Below, piece by piece: positions 43,429 to 55,400 of a stretch of DNA of 64,000 nucleotides. The stretch comes from Pomphorhynchus laevis (taxonomy: Eukaryota > Acanthocephala > Palaeacanthocephala > Echinorhynchida > Pomphorhynchidae): assembly GCA_012934845.2 (NCBI GenBank), contig WNNJ02000327.1:1-64000 (forward strand), in the 5' to 3' direction. Made by a program: the position numbers and the translations under genes. Below the pieces are notes generated by a model, which saw nothing but the letters and a program-made list of their open reading frames with translations, did no database searches and was not told the DNA's origin. Position 1 is the first letter of the stretch, and every line of letters begins with the position of its first letter.

Positions 43429-46400
43429 CTACAAGTAATTGGAATAAGTTTAGAAATACTTTGTTATATGTTACCCTTTTATCTAATTGATCAGCACGTG
43501 CAGCCGATTTCTAAAAATACACAAGAGCGCTTAATATAATAAGCTTTGACAGAACATTCTAGCGTTTTACTTATAATTCCATACACAAACCGATATAAAT
43601 TTTATATGTTCATGTTTATACTTAATTATACAATATCAATTATTAATTAATATTTATCAATTATCTCAATCCTTAGAATCCTTAAATATTTTAATAAATC
43701 AAAATTATTTAAAAGTAGGGACATCTATATTTAGACAAGTAAAAGGTGTTCCGATGGCGGTAATAGTAGCCCAATTATAACTGACTTGTTTTTAAGCTTT
43801 ATAGAATATGAATTTGTTCATAACTGTGTAAAAACTAAATCTAAACTATATAAATATATGAAATATATGTTTCGATACATTGATGATATATGTGTATTTA
43901 ATTCTAATAATTTTTATTCAATTAGTGAGCACATTTATCCAGAAAGCCTTATTCTTAACAAAACCAATATTAATGATAAAGAAGGTGTATATCTAGATAT
44001 GAACATTAAATTAACATTAACTAAAACTACTATTAATTTATATCGTAAAGATGACATATTTAAATTTACAAGAAACATATTTTTGCATGAGCATTCATGC
44101 ATACCATATAATATAAAATATAATACATTAAATAATGAAATTTTAAGAATTGCAACAATATGTAATGATATTGGCTTTCTTCAAAATCATTTAAATAATT
44201 TAATAGATACATATTTTAAACTAGGTTACTATAAAAATAACATCAAGCAGAAAATAGTAAAATATATAAATCAACACAATAATATAAAGAATAAATTTAA
44301 ACTCTTAAGTGGCAAATTTTTATGGATGGATAATAAATAATATACTTTGTATTAGAATAAGATACTAGATAGTTATTTCAGAGGAAATACATCATTAGCA
44401 TGTATTTGGCCCCGCTGCTATGTTGGGTAGAGGAGTTAGGGGCCGAAACCTGATAGCATAGCAGTTCCTCCTGATGACCTCTAATTCTTATTCTTATATA
44501 CCGTAAAAAGGTTTCTATTTTTCATAAAATAAAAATGAATAGATAAGGTTACCTCTAATATATTAGAAACAAAGCATATTTATGATCTCAATAAATAGAA
44601 TTAAATTGATGCAACGATGATTTAGACCATCGGGATTATTAATAATTAGAATTATGATACGATGTTGAGAAATTTTATTCGAAATAATATATATCGAATA
44701 TCACAGCATTGAAACATTTGTCAACACAAATAATAACAAGCGGTGGTTTTCATTTTAAATCGAAAATCGAAACAAATGCAGTTTTTGTAACTCAAAATTA
44801 AATTAGCTTTTTAATTTTGCGTGATTTACTGATTGCTAAATATTAAAATCTAACAAATATCAACTTATAAATCAATAATTTCCTTTTCATAAAATTTCAG
44901 ACGCGATTGTAAACTTAATTTGATAAAGTATTTCGCGAAAAGACTTTGGCCATAACAAGGTAAATTGCAATATTTTATGTATCATTTTTGAAAACGATAA
45001 AGCTGAGAGCTATGACAAGTCAGATTGAGGAATTGAAGCAAAATGCCTAATTTATAATTTATCGCTTCCAAAAATGTGACAAAAATGTTATCATACTTCA
45101 ATCTACTAAAATTTTGAAAACAAATTTTTAAGCTGATAATTAAAAAATACGTGATATATGAACCTAACATGATCAGAGACCTAAGGAAACATGCGGATTT
45201 TAAATCATTGAAAGTATACAAAAATGTCGTTACAATAATATGGTGAAATACATATTCTTAAGATGCTATTTCTTTTTTCCTTTAGATGTTGTAAATATAA
45301 ATTCAAAATACTCACTCGATGATCGCTTAGCAGTCGATAAATTTCACCGACTTTTACAGCAGTGTGTACATAAGATAAGTTATAAATCTCGACACTGTAG
45401 CATTACACACTAGGAAAACTCCTATAATTTAAAAATCAACGTTTAATTTAAGATTATTCTCATCCACACTTTTTTAATGTTACCTTTTGCCTCAAGATGT
45501 AAACAGAATGAACATCAATGTATTAACAGAAAATATTTAAAATTCTCGTTAATTTTATTTCACATAAAATGAAACTCGTTAATAAAAGAATACGATTTAG
45601 TGTGAATTATGATTATGAATTTGAAAGAAAATGGACAATTGATAAATTATAAGAAACTAAAGAATTAAATAGATATAATTCTTCAGATAAAATTAAAAGA
45701 ATTAAATAATAAAAATGACTGAAAAAATTAAGAATTTATATAAATTAGCATCAGTAGATTTCAGTGCTATGTTATTAATGAATATATGAATGAACAAATA
45801 TTTTATCACAAACGGATAATCGTGCAAAGATAATTAATAGTTTTTAATACATTCATGTCTTAGCTATTTTCTACATTTACAACTGTATAATTTGAATTAT
45901 TTTAATAATTTAAACATTTATTTGCTAAACTGCACTCGCATTTAATTTATAAAATAAATAATTAATTAATTTATAAATAAGATGTAATAAATAATATATT
46001 TATTAATTTAAAAAATTATTTGGTGGATGCTAGTTTGGTGTTGCCTTTGATATTTGGTGTTGCCTTTGATATTTGGTGTTGCCTTTGATATTTGGTGTTG
46101 CCTTTGAAAAAATTGGTAAGAAATTGGAAAAAAAATGGTAAGAAAATCAGAAGAAAAAATCTCGAATGAAAATACACACTATTCAGTCTCTGATATTTTG
46201 AATTTGGATATTACAGAGCGTTTTCTTGATAGACAGTTTGTGAAAAAAGAAACACAAAACGTCTTTCTTTCTCGTATGAAACTAATAAGAAATTGGTCAA
46301 GATGCGAAAAATGTGATAACGAGGAACATATGAGATACGTTAAACGTAAACAAAGCATAGACGCTTTTGCTTGGACATGCAAAAAATCCTGTAGAAAATC

Positions 46401-49400
46401 ACGTGGACTCAGACACGACAGTTTTTTTGAAGATTGTCGTTTAGATATGCCATTGATATTTAAAATAATTTACAAATATATCAATAGGTGTTCATATTTA
46501 AAAATTGCTCATGATCTGGAGCTTAATAGAAATACTGTTGCAGCTTATACTGATAGATTGAGAGATATAATATGTGATTTTGTTGTTGATAGAAATCAAA
46601 AGATAGGAGGCATCGATGAAAACGGAGAGCCTAAAATAGTAGAAATTGATGAAAGTCTTTTTTTCAAACGAAAATATAACCGAGGTCGTGTCGTGGATGG
46701 TCAATGGTATGTAGGTGGTGTTGAAAGATGCACAAAAAAAGCTTTCATAGTCCCTGTATATGATAGAGGTGCTCAAACAATGGCACAAGTAATTTACGAG
46801 AATGTTTTACCGGGAACTATTGTCATGACTGATGAATGGAAAGCCTATGGGACAGCTTTTAGAAATATGCCTCAATATCAACATTTTTCCGTTAACCATT
46901 CTTTAAACTTTGTTAATCATCTTGACCCTAGCATACATACACAAACCGTTGAAGGGTTTTGGTCACTTGCTAAGAAATACCTAAGAGAAAAAAATGGTAT
47001 TTCGCAGGATCAACACGAGGACTTTCTCATTCAGTTTATATGGGAACACACGATTCCATCAGACAAGCGATTCAACAATCTTTTAGCTCTATTAAGAATA
47101 AAGGATTAATATTTCTTTACAATTTTCTTTTGTTTAAATTTTTTCAAAGGCAACACCAAATATCAAAGGCAACACCAAATATCAAAGGCAACACCAAATA
47201 TCAAAGGCAACACCAAATATCAAAGGCAACACCAAATATCAAAGGCAACACCAAACTAGCATCCACCAATTATTTAATTTAACATATAAACACTAAACGT
47301 TCATCGCCAACTAATAATGGATGACTCATTAAACGTTACAAATAGCAAGTCTTACAAATAACAAATGGAACTACCATTTTGTTGATTATCTGATCTTTAT
47401 CATGGAGTTCACGTTTTAGATAATCAATTTCGGACATTAGTTTCTCATTTTCTATACATTTTTCATGGAATTTCTAAAATCAAATAAGAAAAAATATAAA
47501 TCGGATAGAAATTTGAGAGCTAATTTGAAAAATAACTGATAAATGAATTCGATTTCGCAGGTGTAGAATGTCACAATTTACACTAATTTTAAACACATAT
47601 GCATCGAATTAAATTTGAAATTATAACATTCCATCGTTTTTCGGATCAATAGTTTAATTTATTCATTAGCTGAAAAATGTATATGTCGCAGTCTCGTTAT
47701 TATCAGGAACAAAACGTACAATTTGTTCATTGTTCAATTTGTTCAAACATACAATTTGTACGTCTTGCTGCTGATGCAGCAAAGAGAAATATAAAAATAA
47801 ATAAACATAAGTAATTTTTTACTTTTTTTATTTTTATTTTCAATTACTTGAAAGCAATTGAATAATATACTAGTTAAAAGATTTAAGAATTGAAGCAATT
47901 GTACGAATTGGAAGATTATTAGAATCGGAAGATTATAAGATTTGATCTAGAATTTTTGATTACAAGCTAAGTTAGTTTGTAAATTCACTGATATTGGTTT
48001 TATTAAATTTCATGTGTTTAGTTGTAAGTAAAGTAACTATCAATTCTCATGGATATTCAGGTTTTGCACTGACACAATATTAGTACATAATTTAAAAAGC
48101 TACTAAAAAGATATTCAGTTAAAGAATATTTATTATGGTATAATATGCATTAAAACATTTAATATAATTATATATAGTTATCTATAACTATATATTAATT
48201 AGACTAATATATTATATAACAAAATGAATACAATTTATAAAAATATAAGCAAATACACTTTATATATTATAAAGTATATAATAATAAGGTATATAAGTAC
48301 ATAATAAGGTACGTATATATAAATTTTCTACAATACCTTTTATATGCTTTTATTTTCTACAATACATTTTATATAACAAGCAGACGAACACACATTATAT
48401 ATAATTATATTATATCTAATATATAATAGTACGACAAGCTTAACAGGCGTATAATATAACAAGTTATATTATAACTTGTTATAATATAACTTTTGAGTTC
48501 ATGGTGTATATACGATAAATTAATATATAGATTATAAAGAACAATATAAATTAATATTGACAATAAGTTATTAATATCTATTACACATGATAAATATGTG
48601 ATAAATATGATAAATATATTTTTCTATTATGATAAATATGATATAATATTTATTATATTATAAGTATTGATAAAATATTATAAATATTTATAATATTATA
48701 TAAATATAATTATAATATTATTAATTATATAATATTTATGACATAATATCTATGATTGATTGATTCTTTATAAAATAAAAGTGAACATGTTATAAAATAC
48801 AAACAAGCAACTATCTCTGCTTAATTTGTGTACAACTTCTTTAAATTTGATAAAAAATAAAACAATATATAATAATAAGGATCATTTGCAGCTGTGAAAA
48901 GGTAGGATAAACACTATTCAAGAAAATTTGTTTTATTGAGCTGTTGAGATTGCCAATTTACAACCCTCTGCATTTTCGACTCTGCTCTTCTAATGATCTA
49001 ACAGATTTGAATAGGAACGAAGATGAAAACTTTTCGATTCGAGGTGCTTTCAAGCCATACTTTTTATGACCATACTTACTATGTTTAGTACAGTTAGTAT
49101 GCCGGAAACAAAGTTCAAATAATTGGGATATAAACTCTATATTACGAGCGAGTTTTATAAACGCCATGTTTAAAACTTCCGCGAGAGTGACTAAATTTTT
49201 CTACAAATGCGATCTGCGAACCTATGAATTTTTAACATTTTTTGAATGTCTCGTGAGGCTACATTACAAAAAAACGGGATATCCATAAACTAGTAACGAT
49301 CTTACTAATGCAATATATACAACCTCTAACTGAGTTGGAGAGGATCCTAATGCCAAAATGCGCCTTAGCAGATAAAGTCGGCTACTGCATTTTCTGACGA

Positions 49401-52400
49401 CCTCATCAATATGAAGAGACCAAGACAGGTTGGCGGTAAAATTAACGCCTAGTATTCGAAGACTATTAAAACGTTTCAGCCCATCATCGACTATCGATGG
49501 GCTATGTCGACTCTTTAGGTTGATATGCATAATTTTTGATTTTGATCTATTTAAGCTCAATAGATTTAGGTCAGTCCATTTAATCAGATTGTCCAACTCT
49601 AGCTTAAGGTCTCTATTAGAATTTAAGAAGTTCGACGAACTTACAATTACGGAGATGTCATCAGCGAATTTCACGCATACGCTGGATTGCAGAATAGAAT
49701 AAAAATCATCAACGTAGACGGCGAATAAAAATAGCGATAACGCGCTTCCTTGAGGTACTCCGATTGACACTGTATAACTCTCTGAAACTATCTCTTTGTA
49801 ACCTACACATTGAGTTATATCTAGTAAATATGAAGAAATAAAGACTATCTACCAGTATGGGAAGTTGTTTTTAACTAACTTGTTGATTAAAATGTGATGA
49901 TTGACACAATCGAAGGCTTTTGAAATATCGACCTGAATAATTTGTACTACGGGACAGCTTGATGAGTCAATTTCTTTTAGCATTCGTTCATTAATCGCGA
50001 CAAGGGGTTATTAGCACTGCTGTTAAGTTTAAAAGCAAACTGAGAGTTGGATACCGTATTTATGTATTTATCCAAAAATCTCTTTTTAAAAAACATCTCT
50101 AGGATTTTTGCTATAGCCGGTACGAGACTTATGGGTATCAAGCGAACCTGTTTTAAGCTGTTTATACTGTTTTAAGCAACTTGGAACAATTTCCATTCTG
50201 AATATAGAGGTAAACATAATTGAAAGAGGTTCTGCTAATAAATCAGCTAATTCATGTAGAGCCCATATAGGCATACCTGGCCCACATGATTTGTTTTTTT
50301 TTCTTATCTTTAATATTGTCGAGTGTACTTCTAGCGGTGAAATCGTGTCCATAAATTGATCAAAGTTAGAAATATTATCATCAAATGCGATGAGTAAGCT
50401 GTTATTATGCTCTGTTAAGATTTTATTTGTTAAGGTTGACTGTCGCTTTAAGTCTTTCATCCGTGAGTTCATCAAACTCCGATATAGGTGCCGGCTTTCT
50501 AATTGCATTTACTCCTTTCCATAGAGAACCACCACGATTTATGCATAATTGTTTTAAACCGGCACGATTTTGCTATAGGTATAGGATTTAACAGTATATT
50601 GTTAATTTGTTTGTACATTTCAGAATTGCCACTCCGGTAAGCTCGGTCTTTTCGCTTCTGCAATTCCTTGATCAGTGGTGTGATCCACGTTGGATCTCTT
50701 GAATTTATACGTACTTTTTACATTGAATAGAACTAGATGATATCTATATGATTATTACTATTAATTTTATCTATTATATGAATTAACAATTAGTAGCTCA
50801 AAGACGACTTTTGCGAATAAATTGAAACAAGACACTATTTATATCCAATAAATTAAATCAATTTTGAAAATCTCAAACTGTGTACACAGTTTCAGTTATC
50901 TTTTAAACTATGAATAATTAAAAATTTCTTTATCATAATGAGTTGAAATTACGTTTAAAGCATTATTTCTATTCTAATCTTTCTATTCTAGTCTTTTCTA
51001 AAATAATATGCATTTTTAATTGTTCAATTTGTGAACAATTTTTAATTGTTCACAGATAAAAGCTTTGGATTGTAATTATTTGTCAAACATTTTACATCTA
51101 ATTTACTTATTTGGTTTTACTAATTTTGTTAAGCAAAATTATAAATTTACAAATTATAAATTTCATAATTTTATAATATAATATAATATAATATTTTTGA
51201 TAATAAAGAAATAATATATTTTGTATTTTAGTATAAAGTTAAAATACAATAGTATATAATTTTTAAATGTTTAAAATTAATGAATTTAAAATAATGAAAT
51301 TATAGAAAATTACATTAATTCACAATCAATGCATTAATTAATAATATATAATATATAATATATAATAATTAATATTATAATTTTTATTGCGAAGCATCCT
51401 CGGAATACAAAAGACTTTATTTTATATTAGATATTTCGACTGTACTCAGCAGTTCTTTTTGATCTGAAAATTGAAGTATGTTTAACAATATTGCCTTGGT
51501 TCTAATAAATACAATTGAAAAGGACGACTGAGTACAGTCGAAATGTCAAATAATAAATACAGTCTTTTGTATTCTCGGGAATGGTTCGCAACAAAAAAAT
51601 ACATTTGACCTGAAAGCAATTCTACATGATATATATTATAAATCAAAAATATTATTTGTTTGTTAATCAAAAATTATGTTAAAACAACAGTGCCGATTGG
51701 CACCTAGGGCCGCTAGGTGCCAGTCAATTAAGTATTAAACTGGCACTTATTGCCAATTCGCGTCTTCGTGGAGCAGCCCAAGCAACGTATGTTCGACATT
51801 CGTCGATCAACAACTAAATAATTGACCGGCTTGCATCAGCCGTAGGGATAATTCTTTCATAGACTATATCAGATCCCTCCGATGACTCCAACGACGGATT
51901 AGACAATAGACGAAAAAGAGGAAGAGAGTCTTGGAGGCCTGTTTCCTTACAGTAGTGATGTTGGATCATCAAGGGATATCGGGAACGGGAGATAACCGAA
52001 CAAACAAACGAAGACAATGAAAATGACAAGCAAGAAATTTATAAATCAAATGCAACGAACAATGGTCAACTCACCATTAACGGGATGAGTTTTCATTGTT
52101 GGGTGCCGTTTTACCAGGCAGTTGTACGGAGACATCGAAAGATGCATCAACATCCGAAGCGGAATAACCTTCATGTAGGAACGTGGAATGTCATTTCGCT
52201 GATGGGGAAGAAACCAGAATTAGTTGAAGAGATGGTTCGCTTCGGTCTTGAAATAGTCGGAGTGACTTCTCTTTACTATTCTGGAACTGGAACTAAATTT
52301 TTGGATCAAAGCTGGACCTTGAACTATTGGGGAGCTACCTACGGAAAGCGATGACAGGCGGATGTAGGGATATTTACAAGTACCTGTTGTTGTTCGTGGT

Positions 52401-55400
52401 AGAGAAATTTAACCCAGTGAACAAAAGGCTGGCGTCTCTGAGACTTTTAGTCAAAGATGCAAAGGGGATAACTGTTGATTATGCGTATGCTCCTAACATG
52501 ATCTCGATATACGCAGCCTTCGTAGAAGATCTTCAAGCTCTGCTTGATAGTACTCCTGTAAGAGATTCCCAAGTTCTATTGGGTGACTTCAATGCTCATG
52601 TTAGTAAAGACAGTAGTATTTGGAAGTGTTGGGGAGAAACGCACCCTCTGATCTGAATGCGAGTGGTGTTGAACCATTGCACTTTTGTTCTCGTAACAAT
52701 TTGTGCATAACCAACACCGTGTTTGAACATTAGAAGATCTATAGATGCACATGACATCAGGATTATCTCAGTCAAAGAGCGATGATCGATTTTGCAATCG
52801 TTTCATCTGATCTACGACGTTATGTTCTGGACACTTATGTGAAGAAAGGGGCTGATCTGTCAACCGATCACTACCTTGTGGTTAGTAAGCTTTGATAGCA
52901 GGATCGGATGCGAGACAAGTCTGGTAAACCAAAACGTTGTGGGAGGGCGTGCTGGGATATCTAGCAGATGTTTCGGTCAAAGAACATTTTTCTGGCTACA
53001 TCCGGCAGGACTTCTCTCGGTTGCCAGAAGAGGTGAAGATCATTGATCAGGAATGGGAGATGTTCAGATCCTCGCTTGCCAAAGAAACTGTGAAAAGATG
53101 TGGATCGAAGGCCTAAGGTGCTTGTCGCGGAAGAAATACTCGAACTACTTGGTAGACACCAACAGTTAGAAATTTTGTCCAACAGAAGAAGCTGACTTAT
53201 TAGGCAACTTTGTCAGATAAATCAGTGGAACCTATAGACAAGTACCAAAGGGGAAAGAGAGCTTCATCTCGAGCAGTTACTGAAGCGAAGAAGACGGCTT
53301 AAAAGTTTGGAGAGCACTTAGAACTTAATTATAGGTCAGTTTCGAAGATGTTCTAGATGACCACTAGGAACCTTCGTGTTGGATAGCAGAAAACTTCTCA
53401 AGCTGTCTATGACAAGAGAGAATCTATGCTGACTGACATAAAAGAAATTCTTGGTTTTGGAAAGATCATTTTAGGAGTCTCCTTAATCCGATGGATATGC
53501 TTTATCTTGTAGAAGTAGAGCTTTTAGAACCAACGGAAGAGCTCATCTCTTTGGAAAAGGTCATTGCTGTTGTTAAAAAACTTCGTAATGGCAAGTCTTC
53601 TGGAGTAGTCGAAATTCGACGTAAACCTTAAAGGATCTCGTAATTGTTGGCATGAAGTGGCTAACTCGGATCATCAACGTTACATTGAAGCCGGGCAAGG
53701 TGAACTGCCCGACTTCATTGAACGCCGAACTGAGGTGGTGGTACCGGCCTTTAAGAAAGGTGACCAAAGAGTGTGTTCTAATTGTCGGGGCATCACTCTT
53801 CCTGACAAGACTAATAAGCTATTTGCTAGAATTCTTGAGTTAAGGATACGACCTATAGTTTATGGACAGTTGCAAGAGAAACAATGCGGCTTTCGTCAAG
53901 TCTTGAAACTACGGATCAGCTCTTTACTCTCTAAACTATCCCTGAACGTATGAAGGTTTCTAGTGAACGCCGAACTAAGGTGGTTGTACCGGTCATTAAG
54001 AAAGGTGACCGAAGAGTGTGTTCCAATTGTCGGGGCATCACTCTTCCTGACAAGACTAATAAGCTATTTGCTAGGATTCTTGAGTTAAGGATACGATCTA
54101 TAGTTGAGGGACAGTTGCAAGAGAAACAATGCGGCTTTCGTCAAAGTCTTGAAACTACGGATCAGCTCTTTACTCTCTAAACAATCCTTGAAGGTATTGG
54201 GAGTTCGCTCAACCTGTCTACATGTATTTTGTAGATTTGGAGAAGGCGTTTGATCGAATTCCGTGAGAGAGGTTGTGGGAAGGACTTAGGGAGTATGGAT
54301 TACCACACTATCTTCGGGTAGCTGTGGCTTCTCTGTATGAACAAAGTATGAGTTGTGTTCGTGTTATAGGTAGGAATTCTGAATCATTTCCAGTAGGCGT
54401 TGGGCTTCGTCATGGATGTCCTTTGTCTCCACTTTTGTTCCTTGTTTACATGGACAAAATTTTGAGACGGGCTGATCTGACAAATATCGGTCTTCGGCTT
54501 GGTTCCATCAGGATACCATCTCTGTTATTTAAAAATGACGTTGTCTTGTTGGCTTATTGTCCTGAGGATATACAACGCCTACTAGATCTATTCACGAGAT
54601 AACGCCAAGCGGGAGGGATGTTGGTTAGTACCTCCGAGACTATCTCTATGTGTTCGTCTTAGATTCAGGTGTCAATGTCAACTCGGATTAGGAAAAAGGT
54701 TCTTCCTAATGTGGAAGACTTCAAGTATCTTGGGGTATTGTTCTCGAGGGACGGCAGGAACATCAAGGAGATTGAGAAGCGGATTTGTGCAGCTAACGCA
54801 ACAATGCGTTCTTTGTACAGGTCTGTCGTGGTGAAGCGGGAGTTGAGTCTTCGGGTCAAGCTTTCGGTTTACCACGCAATCTTCGTTCTTATATTAACCT
54901 ATATATACCGCCTTGGGCTATCTGAAAGAGAACTCTGGTCTGTCGGCCAGGACCGCGATGTCGGGTCGTTTTTTTTCTCCACAACCCGACATTCGGACCA
55001 GTGGTTGACAGGAAAAATCTTGTATATTATTTGTTTTTTCTTGTCAAGTAATTGTTGTTGTTAAATAAATAATTAAAATATATAATTTTTTACTTTCCTA
55101 ATGTATAACATACATTTTCCTAGTGTAAAACATAATCAAAATTTTAATAATAAAGTATATTTAATAATATAATATATTATTTAATATTAAATTTTTATAA
55201 ATTTTTATTAATTCTCTTAATTTTTTTATTAATTCTCTTAAATTCTAAAATGATATAAATGATAACAAATATTTAATTTTAATATACAGAGATATTTAAT
55301 TGAATATTAATAAAACTAATTATAAAATAAAAAAATATTTATAATTAATAGAAAAAATGTAAAATTATATTTTAAAAACCATTTGGTATTGTTGATATGA

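Larger units (their letters stand above)
46022..47267 (+). mobile_element. Merlin DNA transposon, structurally complete
   Basis: A 1246-bp element with terminal inverted repeats, an uninterrupted transposase and an 8-bp target-site duplication (aattattt). The tips are ggtggatgctagttt and its complement. Inside the tips each end is a tandem array of a 19-bp unit, ggtgttgcctttgatattt. The left end (46037..46107) has three whole units plus one partial; the right (47144..47252) has five plus one partial. The element sits in an intron of the MYPT gene, 108 bases downstream of a coding exon and antisense to it. It appears whole with no visible break, so it is a recent insertion. Confidence 0.95.
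51820..55065 (+). mobile_element. RTE-type LINE in a MYPT intron
   Basis: Endonuclease from about 52150, linker, RT to about 54900, then a 3' end with TTG-rich words (attgttgttgtt), as in short RTE tails. The region 51820..52080 is shared inverted with 1..165 and may be its 5' part. Many words are strikingly like the fish RTE element Rex3 (LHVGTWNVxSL...ELV, LLGDFNAHV, MRxLYRSVVVKRELS). It is antisense to the MYPT gene. It is broken many times and contains an internal 245-bp tandem duplication, so it is not functional. Confidence 0.8.

Noticed and set aside
44408-44490. HDV-like or hammerhead ribozyme in the PLE 3' segment
   Set aside because: The a-b-a'-b' pairing and a GAAA and CCTGATGA are present, but the spacing fits no hammerhead permutation, and the HDV-specific helices and catalytic cytosine context are not visible. 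I kept only the pseudoknot claim.
45309-45400. Extra MYPT exon (open minus frame VKVGEIYRLLSDHR with GTGAGT donor)
   Set aside because: The donor is strong, but the sequence has no MYPT coiled-coil resemblance and the best acceptor gives a phase that does not match the exon at 47375.
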